A stretch of DNA of 64,000 nucleotides from Caldibacillus debilis DSM 16016. Its GTDB lineage: Bacteria; Bacillota; Bacilli; Bacillales; Caldibacillaceae. Under the pieces are notes generated by a model that saw only the letters and a program-made list of their open reading frames with translations, was not told the origin of the DNA and did no database searches. Position numbers and translations under genes: made by a program. Within the stretch, counting starts at the first letter, position 1. Every line of letters begins with the position of its first letter. The stretch spans positions 238,642 through 302,641 of the forward strand of contig NZ_KB912880.1 of assembly GCF_000383875.1 (NCBI RefSeq), in the 5' to 3' direction. Below are positions 55,280 to 62,450 of the stretch, piece after piece.

Positions 55280-56071
55280 ATGAGAGCCCTAAAACAACTC
55301 GTTCGTTTTGGTTGGGAGCAGGCCCTATCATGTTTATTTCCTGCCGTTATTTTTGCCTCCTTGGCTTTAACAAAAATCATGCCGCTTCCTTTCCTGCCAC
55401 GGTATGACTGGCTGCTCATCATCTGCCTTCTGGTACAGTGGCGGATGGTGCGTTCCGGGCTTGAAACACGGGATGAACTAAAGGTGATCACATTGTTCCA
55501 CCTTATCGGCCTTGCTCTTGAAATTTTCAAGGTACACATGGGCTCCTGGTCTTATCCGGAGGAAGGATATTTCAAGATTTTTGGAGTGCCTTTGTATAGC
55601 GGATTCATGTACGCAAGTGTAGCGAGTTATCTTTGCCAGGCGTGGAGGAGGTTAAAGGTTGAACTGGTTAAGTGGCCGCCGTTTTTGGCAGTTGTCCCTC
55701 TCGCGGCTGCGATTTATTTGAATTTTTTCACCCACCATTATTGGATTGACGTTCGTTGGTGGTTATCTGGACTAGTAATGATCGTCTTTTGGAAATCATG
55801 GGTCACATTCGAGGTTGATGGAATTCGTTACCGTATGCCGCTCGTACTTTCTTTTGTGCTCATCGGATTTTTTATATGGATCGCCGAGAATATCGCAACG
55901 TTCTTTGGAGCTTGGCAATATCCAAACCAGACGGATGCATGGAGCCTCGTTCATCTCGGAAAGGTGAGTTCATGGTTCTTATTAGTGATTGTTAGCTTTC
56001 TTATCGTAGCGACGTTAAAGCGGGTTAAGGAAAAAAAATCCATCAGGCCATCTACCGGTCAATTTTTGTAA
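55280..56071 (+). CDS. DUF817 family membrane protein (YoaT-like)
   Basis: A 263-residue protein with about eight transmembrane helices and several Trp-rich loops (EQALSCLFPAVIFASL, WSYPEEGYFKIFGVPLYSGFMYASVASYL, ENIATFFGAWQYPNQTDAW), characteristic of DUF817. I give the ATG at 55280 because it yields the family length. The frame is open back to 55187 (ATGGTGGTGGTAGG) and neither start has a strong SD. Function unknown. In B. subtilis the homologue lies elsewhere, so its place here is part of the insertion. Confidence 0.8.
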   Translation: MRALKQLVRFGWEQALSCLFPAVIFASLALTKIMPLPFLPRYDWLLIICLLVQWRMVRSGLETRDELKVITLFHLIGLALEIFKVHMGSWSYPEEGYFKIFGVPLYSGFMYASVASYLCQAWRRLKVELVKWPPFLAVVPLAAAIYLNFFTHHYWIDVRWWLSGLVMIVFWKSWVTFEVDGIRYRMPLVLSFVLIGFFIWIAENIATFFGAWQYPNQTDAWSLVHLGKVSSWFLLVIVSFLIVATLKRVKEKKSIRPSTGQFL

Positions 56072-56202
56072 CCTTTTAAAAAAGCCGATCCTTAAAAACG
56101 TATTTTTTTAATACGTCGGCATACGATCCAATAAAATACGCGAGCCGTTATCTGCCTTCTGTCTAACGTACTAAACAATAACGTTCATGGGAGGCGTTTA
56201 TT

Positions 56203-56307
56203 GTGAAAACAAAATGGAAATTTAAGCGCAAGGACAAAATGACAAAGGCGGAAAATAAACATGCTATTAGCACATATGCGCAAAATCGGTTACTTCCAAG
56301 TAAGTAG
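56203..56307 (+). CDS. Small basic protein, hypothetical
   Basis: A 34-codon frame with a GTG start and a good SD (GGGAGG, 7 bases). The product is very Lys-rich (MKTKWKFKRKDKMTKAENKH...). It overlaps the recombinase remnant in another frame. No family is known to me. Only the SD supports it. Confidence 0.3.
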   Translation: MKTKWKFKRKDKMTKAENKHAISTYAQNRLLPSK

Positions 56308-56401
56308 CGAAGGACAAAACACGGCACGACAACGCAAGGCATTAAAAGACGCGGTCAATCATCGTGAAAAAAGTGAGGCAAAACGCCTTATACAGCGGTA
56401 A
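56261..56401 (+). pseudogene. Serine recombinase (resolvase) N-terminal remnant
   Basis: A 46-codon frame containing MRKIGYFQVSSEGQNTARQ, which matches the resolvase/invertase start (K-I-G-Y-x-R-V-S-[ST]-x-x-Q-N-x-x-R-Q). The position of the nucleophilic Ser (VSS) is kept, but the Arg before V is Gln. The frame ends after about 46 residues. The rest of the catalytic and DNA-binding domains is missing. It lies 25 bases before the degenerate tRNA-Gln copy. Confidence 0.6.
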
Positions 56402-56424
56402 CACGCACGTATGAAAATACGTAA

Positions 56425-56477
56425 CCGGCGATCGGGGAGTCAAAGCCTGTTGCCTTACCGCTTGGCTATAGCCCGAT
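56425..56477 (-). pseudogene. Degenerate tRNA-Gln half, candidate attachment-site copy
   Basis: 53 bases that match 53561-53613 (the tRNA-Gln 5' half through the anticodon arm) at 47 of 53 positions, in the same orientation. The anticodon stem is broken by substitutions and the T arm and 3' acceptor are absent, so it cannot be a functional tRNA. It delimits a 2.9-kb segment with the intact tRNA. Confidence 0.75.
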
Positions 56478-56597
56478 GGATGCCTAAATGTAACCCGGCG
56501 AAAAAATCTATCCGGAAAATTTTTTTCGGGGAAGGATTTTTGGCCGGGACGGCGAATCCCTTTATTAAACCGAGGAAAGGAGGATGGCAGGGAAAGT

Positions 56598-57680
56598 TTG
56601 ATTTTTTCCGTGGAAAAAAGAGCGGAAGAGATTTTGCGTTCCGCCCTTCGCCTGCATGCCACCGATATCCACATCTCCCCCCGATCCCGCCATGCGGCCG
56701 TTTATTTTCGCGTGCTGCACCGTTTGCTCCCCCGTTACACGCTTTCCCATGAAGAAACGGAAAGGCTGATCACCTATTGGAAATTTAAAGCCTCCATGGA
56801 CATCGGCGAAAAACGGAGGCCCCAAAACGGATCCTTTACCGCGGAAATCGACGGCAGGAAAATCGGTATGCGGATATCGACCTTGCCCCTGGTTTTTTCC
56901 GAAAGCATGGTCATCCGCCTTCTCCCCCAGGATGAATTCCGCCCCGTCCGCCAGTTAACCCTTTTCCCGAAATCCGCCGACATCCTTCTCCGCCTGTTGA
57001 AAAGACCCCACGGGCTGATCTTGCTCGCCGGGCCGACGGGAAGCGGCAAGACGACTACCCTCTATTCCCTTCTTTACCACTCGGCGGTGGAATTGAAGCG
57101 AAATGTCATCACCTTGGAAGACCCGGTCGAAAAATACAACGAAAACTTTTTGCAGATGCAGGTCAATGAAAAGGCCGGCATTACCTACGCCGCAGGGCTG
57201 AAAGCGATCCTCCGGCATGACCCGGACGTCATTTTGATCGGCGAGATCCGGGACGCCGAAACCGCGAAGATCGCCGTCCGAGCCGCCTTGACGGGGCATT
57301 TGGTCCTGAGTTCGCTGCACGCGAAAAATTCCTTGGGCGCCCTGTACCGCCTGCTGGAATTCGGTGCGGCCTGGGGCGACCTGCGGCAAACCCTCCTGTG
57401 CGTCTGCGCCCAGCGGCTCGTGGAACGGTCCTGCCCCCTTTGCCCGGACGGACGTTGTTCGCCCTATTGCCATCACATGGCGAACAAAAGGGCCGCCGTC
57501 TTTGAATTCTTATTCGGAAATCCCCTGCAGGAGGCCCTTGACGGCGTCCGGGAAGGAAAGGGAGAAGTCCGTTTCCCGACGCTGGGGGCGGCCATTAACA
57601 AAGGCATCGCCTTAGGTTTCATCCGCAAGGAAGAATACGAAAGATGGGTGGAGAGTTTTGCGGAAGAAATGGAAGGTTGA
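56598..57680 (+). CDS. comGA: Competence ATPase ComGA
   Basis: A 360-residue PilB/GspE-family secretion ATPase that powers assembly of the competence pseudopilus for DNA uptake. Walker A is GPTGSGKT (residues 145-152). The Asp box reads VITLEDPVE, Walker B DVILIGEIRDAETA, and the His box TGHLVLSSLHAKN. A C-terminal Cys-rich zinc site (CPLCPDGRCSPYCHHM) is present. The TTG at 56598 is the best family-length start, though the AAAGGAGG SD is rather far (about 14 bases). GTG 56610 is possible. First gene of comG. The com cluster flanks the right edge of the island. Confidence 0.93.
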   Translation: MIFSVEKRAEEILRSALRLHATDIHISPRSRHAAVYFRVLHRLLPRYTLSHEETERLITYWKFKASMDIGEKRRPQNGSFTAEIDGRKIGMRISTLPLVFSESMVIRLLPQDEFRPVRQLTLFPKSADILLRLLKRPHGLILLAGPTGSGKTTTLYSLLYHSAVELKRNVITLEDPVEKYNENFLQMQVNEKAGITYAAGLKAILRHDPDVILIGEIRDAETAKIAVRAALTGHLVLSSLHAKNSLGALYRLLEFGAAWGDLRQTLLCVCAQRLVERSCPLCPDGRCSPYCHHMANKRAAVFEFLFGNPLQEALDGVREGKGEVRFPTLGAAINKGIALGFIRKEEYERWVESFAEEMEG

Positions 57681-58686
57681 GGAACAGTCCCGTTTCATGA
57701 AACGGCTGGGAACGCTCCTGCAGAAGGGATATACCCTGGGGGAAGCCCTGGAATTTTTGCGGCTCCAGTTTTCCGGAAAGGTTAAGGATGCGATCGGGGA
57801 GGCAATCCGGGCGCTGGAAGAAGGGGATTCCTTTTACCGGGTGATCCGGGGGTTCCGTTTCGATCCGCTCTGCGCCGTTTTCGCCTATTACGGGGAAACC
57901 CACGGCCAACTGCCCGAGTCCTTGATCACGGCGGGGGAGATGCTGGAACGGAAATACGGGCAGCAGGCCAAATTCCGGCATTTGCTCGCTTATCCGGTTC
58001 TGCTTTTCGCCATGACGGTCGGCGTTTTTTTCATCCTCCAAACGAGAATTCTGCCCCAATTCGTCCTCCTCTACGAAAACTTCCGGGTGAAGCCGAATCG
58101 CCTCATCCTCTTCTACCTTTGGCTGAACGGCCATTATCCGCAGATCTTCCTCGCGGTTTGCCTCCTTTTTTCCGTCCTGCTCCCGCTGTTTTTCAAATGG
58201 GGGAAAAACGTCTCCCCTTTCGAACGGCAAAGATGGCTGGCCAAATTGCCGGGAATCGGGCCCTTCCTGATGCTTTGGAAAACCTACTATTTTTCCTTCC
58301 ACCTCAGCCAGCTGCTGAAAAACGGCTTTTCCCTGCATGAAAGTTTGATGGTCATCCGGTCGGATCCGGAAAAAAAGTATTTGCGGGAAACGATCGATCG
58401 GATCCACCGTGTGCTGTTTTCCGGGAAAAGTCTTCCGGATGGGGTCAGGGAAATTCCCTTTTGGCTGCCGGAACTCGCCGCCGTGATCGAACACGGCCAG
58501 CTGGCCGGACGCCTCGACATGGAACTGGAATCCTTCAGCCTGCATTGCCTGGAACGGTTTTACGAAAGGGTGGAAAGGCTGCTGAAATTCGTCCAGCCCC
58601 TCATGTTTTCCTTGATCGCCCTTTGGATCGTCCTCCTGTACGTTTCCATCCTTTCTCCGACCTTTGAAATGATCAATCGATTATAA
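57658..58686 (+). CDS. comGB: Competence pseudopilus membrane protein ComGB
   Basis: A 342-residue GspF/PilC-type platform protein with a repeated cytoplasmic helical domain and three transmembrane helices (about 120-140, 165-185, 315-338). The motifs FMKRLGTLLQKGYTLGEALEFL and FHLSQLLKNGFSLHESL are the two F-domain repeats. It starts within the end of comGA (TTG 57658), so the genes are coupled. Confidence 0.9.
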   Translation: MRKKWKVEEQSRFMKRLGTLLQKGYTLGEALEFLRLQFSGKVKDAIGEAIRALEEGDSFYRVIRGFRFDPLCAVFAYYGETHGQLPESLITAGEMLERKYGQQAKFRHLLAYPVLLFAMTVGVFFILQTRILPQFVLLYENFRVKPNRLILFYLWLNGHYPQIFLAVCLLFSVLLPLFFKWGKNVSPFERQRWLAKLPGIGPFLMLWKTYYFSFHLSQLLKNGFSLHESLMVIRSDPEKKYLRETIDRIHRVLFSGKSLPDGVREIPFWLPELAAVIEHGQLAGRLDMELESFSLHCLERFYERVERLLKFVQPLMFSLIALWIVLLYVSILSPTFEMINRL

Positions 58687-58700
58687 ATGGAGGGATGCAA

Positions 58701-59003
58701 ATGAAAAACGAAAAGGGATTCACGCTGATCGAGATGATGATCGTGCTTTTCATTATCACGATCCTATTGATGATCACGATCCCGAATGTCGCCAAAAACA
58801 ACGCCAATATCAGCAATAAGGGATGCGAAGGGATGAAGCGGATGGTCGAGTCCCAGGTGCAAGCCTACTACGTGGATCGGAATCAAATGCCGAATTCGAT
58901 TTCCGAATTGGTTCAGGAAGGCTATTTGGACGAAGCGCCGAAATGCCCCAACGGGAAAGAGGTCGTCCTCGTTGACGGAGAAGTGGAAATCGGCGGCCAA
59001 TAG
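58701..59003 (+). CDS. comGC: Major competence pseudopilin ComGC
   Basis: A 100-residue pseudopilin. The prepilin site is K-G-F-T-L-I-E with the cleaving point before Phe and Glu5 present, followed by a hydrophobic N-terminal helix. Two Cys (one in KGCEGM, one in APKCPNG) can form the disulfide known in ComGC. The ATG at 58701 has GGAGG 8 bases upstream and is preferred to 58695. It is processed by ComC. Confidence 0.95.
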   Translation: MKNEKGFTLIEMMIVLFIITILLMITIPNVAKNNANISNKGCEGMKRMVESQVQAYYVDRNQMPNSISELVQEGYLDEAPKCPNGKEVVLVDGEVEIGGQ

Positions 59004-59013
59004 GGGAGGAGGC

Positions 59014-59466
59014 TTGTTCTCCGCCCCTTGCCGTTTTGGCGGAGCGGGTTTCACCCTGCTTGAAATGCTCATCGTCCTGTTCATCTTCGGCATCGTTACC
59101 GCCATCGCTCCGCCGGTCCTTTTCCCATTGGAAAAGAAGCTGGAAACCGTCCATTTTTTGCAAGGGATGGAAGAAGATTTGTTCCGGGCCCAGCAACATG
59201 CGATCAACAGGAAGGTCCCCGTCGCCTTTCAATACAAATGGAGGGAAAGGGGTTATGAATTGAATGCGGAGGACGGTTCCTTTTTTATGTACCGGCCGCT
59301 GCCCGACGGCGTGGAAATCGAGCCGGGCAACATGGGAGATTTCCGCTTCCTGCCGAACGGAAACATCAGCCGGTTCGGGTACATGTACATCCATGCCGGC
59401 GGTCGTTCCTACCGGATTTTTTTCAGCATCGGAAGGGGAAGGATGGAAGTGTATGAAGATGATTAG
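59014..59466 (+). CDS. comGD: Minor pseudopilin ComGD
   Basis: A 150-residue minor pseudopilin with prepilin motif G-A-G-F-T-L-L-E-M and a hydrophobic helix ending AIAPPVLF. The TTG at 59014 follows GGGGAGGAGG closely. Longer starts lie inside comGC. The C-terminal half is strand-rich (FRFLPNGNISRFGYMYIHAGGRSY), as in ComGD homologues. It is coupled to comGE by overlap. Confidence 0.88.
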   Translation: MFSAPCRFGGAGFTLLEMLIVLFIFGIVTAIAPPVLFPLEKKLETVHFLQGMEEDLFRAQQHAINRKVPVAFQYKWRERGYELNAEDGSFFMYRPLPDGVEIEPGNMGDFRFLPNGNISRFGYMYIHAGGRSYRIFFSIGRGRMEVYEDD

Positions 59467-59851
59467 CCGAAAAAGGGCCGGAGCCGGCAGGAGAAGGTGC
59501 GGATCCCGAAACGGGGAAGGCCGGCGCCGCCCCGATGCGGGAAGCGTTTATGCGGAACTGCTCCTTTCTTTCTTCGTCTGGCTCGTCATCGTCATTTATG
59601 TCGTTCCCGCCTTTATGCACATCACGGTGATGCGGAAGGAGCTGTTGATCCGCAATGAAGCGAGCCGCCTGTTGAATGCGCAAGTCTTGCGGGCAAATAA
59701 GGGTCTGCCCGTTGAGGAACGGATCGCCGGCGATTCCGGGACGGTCTTTATTACCGTGATCGAAGAAGGCCCGGAAGGGAGGCGGGTTTGCGTGAAATAT
59801 GAAGCCAGGAAGGAACGGGAGGAGCGGATATGTGAAAAGGTCCGGGGATAA
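59453..59851 (+). CDS. comGE: Minor pseudopilin ComGE
   Basis: A 132-residue protein with a long, very basic N-terminal leader (KRAGAGRRRCGSRNGEGRRRP), then DAGSVYAELLLSFFVWLVIVIYVVPAF, a prepilin-like helix with Glu near position 5. ComGE proteins show this weak motif. The leader is longer than usual. ATG 59453 or 59459 overlap the comGD stop. Confidence 0.82.
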   Translation: MKMISRKRAGAGRRRCGSRNGEGRRRPDAGSVYAELLLSFFVWLVIVIYVVPAFMHITVMRKELLIRNEASRLLNAQVLRANKGLPVEERIAGDSGTVFITVIEEGPEGRRVCVKYEARKEREERICEKVRG

Positions 59852-60278
59852 AGGATTCACGATGGTGGAGATGCTGGCCGCCCTGTTTGTACTGTCGTTG
59901 ATCCTCATTTTCGTTTTTCATTCTTCCATGCTCCTCAAATACGACCGATATACCGCCAAGATGCTGGATCGGATGGAGTGGGAGCTGTTTGTCAGCCAAA
60001 CGAAAATGGAAATCCGCTCCTGCGACAAAATCCGCCTGACCTACAACCGCATCCTATTATATAAGGGGGATTCGCTGATCTATTACGAGCGATGGGGCTC
60101 GTACCTGAGAAGGAGAGTGAACGGAAAAGGCCATGAAATCATGCTGTACAATGTCCGGTCCTTCGCCTTCGAACCCGTTCCGCAAGGGATCAAAATCCGG
60201 GTTGTCCGCAATAGCGGCGAAACCCATGAGGAGGAGATCTTCCTTCCCCGGCCGATTCCCGTGGAAGCCGGGGAATGA
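59832..60278 (+). CDS. comGF: Minor pseudopilin ComGF
   Basis: A 148-residue protein with prepilin motif K-G-F-T-M-V-E-M and hydrophobic helix LAALFVLSLILIFVF, followed by a beta-rich domain (RLTYNRILLYKGDSLIYYERWGSYLRRRV). The GTG at 59832 has GGGAGGAG 8 bases upstream. It matches ComGF in size and order. Confidence 0.88.
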   Translation: MKRSGDKGFTMVEMLAALFVLSLILIFVFHSSMLLKYDRYTAKMLDRMEWELFVSQTKMEIRSCDKIRLTYNRILLYKGDSLIYYERWGSYLRRRVNGKGHEIMLYNVRSFAFEPVPQGIKIRVVRNSGETHEEEIFLPRPIPVEAGE

Positions 60279-60645
60279 CGAGTCCGGTTTTTTTCTCCCC
60301 TTTTCCTTGTTCCTGCTTTTGATTTTTACGGCCGTCACCCTTTATGCGGCGGAAGAGTACGAGGCGGAGAAAAAATTTTTCCGGGAAGCGGAACATGCCT
60401 ATCAGACCGAACGGATTTTACACGATGCGGTCGCCGATTTTTTGAATCGGGCCGGGGCAGGGAATGTGCCGGAGACGGGGATTATCCGCTATGAAAACGG
60501 GCATGCCCGCTATTCTTCCGGACGGATCGGGGAACATCTTTTCCAGATCAAGCTGCAATGTTTTACCGATCATGGGGGAAAGCTGGACATCACCTTCCTT
60601 TATGATGAAGAAACAGGGGAAATCAGCGGCTGGGAAGAGAATTGA
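60226..60645 (+). CDS. comGG: Minor pseudopilin ComGG
   Basis: The frame contains N-D-E-S-G-F-F-L-P-F-S-L-F-L-L-L, a prepilin-like cleavage site lacking Glu5, as in ComGG, followed by a helical stretch and DFLNRAGAGNVPETG. The first ATG in this frame is 60226, which overlaps comGF by 53 bases and has no SD. An ATG at 60275 with better context is out of frame by one base at a seven-T run. The true start is therefore unresolved (see findings). No terminator follows directly. Confidence 0.8.
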   Translation: MRRRSSFPGRFPWKPGNDESGFFLPFSLFLLLIFTAVTLYAAEEYEAEKKFFREAEHAYQTERILHDAVADFLNRAGAGNVPETGIIRYENGHARYSSGRIGEHLFQIKLQCFTDHGGKLDITFLYDEETGEISGWEEN

Positions 60646-60890
60646 GGCGGCTTCAAAAGTATGCGTTCCATCCGAAGGAGTAAAATCTGAATATTTGCGG
60701 CACTTCGAAGGGTACGCTTTGCCACCGAAAACGCTGTAAAGCAGCGGCTGACGGACCGGCTCTTCGAAAAGTCTTCGTTCCTCCGGAAAGCTGTGCTCAC
60801 GTTTCTTGATTCGGCCGAGCGTCAGGGCTCGGAAAGTTTGCGTTCCATCGGAAGGGCGTTTCGGGTTATATTAATTACGGGTGACGCGGA

Positions 60891-61451
60891 ATGGAAACGA
60901 TCTATCTCATCGGATTCATGGGTGCCGGGAAGACGACGGTCGGAAAGATTTTGGCGGACCTCCTCGGCTATTCTTTTTACGATTTGGACGAATATATCGA
61001 AAAAACCGCCGCACAATCGATCCCGGAAATCTTTGCCGAAAAGGGGGAGGCCCATTTTCGCCTCCTGGAAGCGCGGGCCCTCCGTTCCCTGCCCGTCCGG
61101 CAGGCGGTGGTGGCCACCGGAGGCGGCACGGCGGCAGGGCGAGGAAACTTGCCATATATGTTAGAAAAAGGGCTGGTCGTCCACTTGGCGGGCGATTTTT
61201 CCCGGATGTACGCCCGGGCGGCGGGGGACGGCAGGGAACGGCCGCTCATCGCCGCCAAATCGCGGGAGGAATGTTTCCGGCTGTATCAAAGCCGCCTTCC
61301 CTTTTACCGGAAGGCCCATTTCTCCGTCGATACGACGGACCGGTCTCCTGCGGAGATCGCCCGCACGATCCTCGAACGTTTAAAGGAACGGGAAAATGGA
61401 AAAACTTTTCCCGAGAAAGCGGAAAGGAAAGATGAACGTGAATACGAATGA
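60891..61451 (+). CDS. aroK: Shikimate kinase
   Basis: A 186-residue enzyme phosphorylating shikimate in aromatic amino-acid synthesis. Walker A is GFMGAGKT (residues 8-15). Shikimate-binding residues lie in DLDEYIE and ATGGGTA. The lid region is DGRERPLI. The C-terminal tail is Lys/Glu-rich and longer than the minimal 165-170 residues. GGTGACG just upstream serves as SD. It overlaps yqzE by 20 bases. Confidence 0.93.
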   Translation: METIYLIGFMGAGKTTVGKILADLLGYSFYDLDEYIEKTAAQSIPEIFAEKGEAHFRLLEARALRSLPVRQAVVATGGGTAAGRGNLPYMLEKGLVVHLAGDFSRMYARAAGDGRERPLIAAKSREECFRLYQSRLPFYRKAHFSVDTTDRSPAEIARTILERLKERENGKTFPEKAERKDEREYE

Positions 61452-61632
61452 CTATGTCAAATATTTGACGGAGACATTGCTGGGGTATTTGGAAGCGCCG
61501 AAGGAAGAGCGGAAAAAACGGAAACGGGAGAGGAAAATGGCGAAGGATCCTTTCCTCTACCGCTGGTTCGGCATCGTCCCCTACTATTATTACCGTTCCT
61601 TTAAACAGAAGCGGAAAAAAGGAAATCGATGA
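61432..61632 (+). CDS. yqzE: YqzE family protein
   Basis: A 66-residue basic protein. NTNDYVKYLTETLLGYLEAPKEERKKRKRERK and the aromatic RWFGIVPYYYYRSF motif match B. subtilis YqzE, which follows the comG operon. It may be membrane-peripheral. Function unknown. ATG 61432 has GAAAGGAAAG upstream. The stop lies 8 bases from the convergent yqhG stop without a terminator between. Confidence 0.88.
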   Translation: MNVNTNDYVKYLTETLLGYLEAPKEERKKRKRERKMAKDPFLYRWFGIVPYYYYRSFKQKRKKGNR

Positions 61633-61640
61633 TTGGCCCG

Positions 61641-62450
61641 CTATTTTGCCGCCTGGCCCAGGACCGTTTCATCCGTTAAGTAAAAAATCCCCCCGTTTAT
61701 GACGGTGACGTTGATCCTGGGTTCGTACTGCTCCTTTAACGCCTCCTTTTCCATAAAATATTTTTCCGGCTTTTCCCTTTCTTCCTTGTAGAAATGATCG
61801 AGCAGGCGCTGGTCTTCCTCCCACCGCTTCCGCGCTTCGGCCGCCCATTGCTTGTCTTCCTCCCTTAACCCCTCCTCGATGAAATGTTTAATCCGCATGA
61901 TGCCGCTTCCCGGCAGGATCAAAGGCGACAAGGTATAGGAAAAATCGGGGATTTTCGGCACCAGATCAACGGATGTGATCAGCTCGTGGAAGGGTTCACA
62001 GATGCTCCCGTTGATCAAATGAAGGCCGACGGAGCGGAGCCGGTCCTTTTTCCGGTCGCATTCATAGCTGATTTTCATGTTGAGGGAGAGCCAAGGCACC
62101 AGCCGGACCGGCCGAACGGCCGATCCGGTCCGGTTTTCGTACAGGCGGATGTACCGCCCGCGCTTCATGGCATAGGTAAACAGCTGGCTGAGCCGGGGCG
62201 ATCCGAAGGCGATCCTTTCCCCCTTGATCTTTTTGTCCGCGGAAAAATCGGTAATGAAGGTCAGCCGGGCGGGAGCTCCGGTACCGCCCGTTGATTCGAT
62301 GTATTGCCAATAAAAGGGGCGGTTCATGATCGCTCGATCCATTTCTTCCGTCAGTTGGACGGTCACGGACTGGTCCGTTTCTTCTACGATTTCGCAGCCG
62401 TTGACGGCGAAGAAATGTTTAAGAAACCGGCGGATTTCCTGCTGCTTCAC
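61641..62450 (-). CDS. yqhG: YqhG family protein
   Basis: A 269-residue protein. KQQEIRRFLKHFFAVNGCEIVEE at the start and the central RFTITDFSADKK-like, YECDRKKDRL and INGSICEPFHELI segments match the YqhG family of bacilli. No known motif. The GTG at 62450 is preferred because longer starts lie within yqhH. The gene overlaps yqhH by 32 bases and follows it, so the two are one operon, as in B. subtilis. Confidence 0.85.
   Translation of the reverse strand: MKQQEIRRFLKHFFAVNGCEIVEETDQSVTVQLTEEMDRAIMNRPFYWQYIESTGGTGAPARLTFITDFSADKKIKGERIAFGSPRLSQLFTYAMKRGRYIRLYENRTGSAVRPVRLVPWLSLNMKISYECDRKKDRLRSVGLHLINGSICEPFHELITSVDLVPKIPDFSYTLSPLILPGSGIMRIKHFIEEGLREEDKQWAAEARKRWEEDQRLLDHFYKEEREKPEKYFMEKEALKEQYEPRINVTVINGGIFYLTDETVLGQAAK

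Noticed and set aside
53541-56477. A phage or ICE still able to move
   Set aside because: No intact integrase, relaxase or structural gene is present. Only a 46-residue recombinase fragment remains.
56500-56540. A ComK-box-like AT pattern upstream of comGA
   Set aside because: There is AAAA and TTTT, but not the AAAA-N5-TTTT pair with the required spacing of two boxes.
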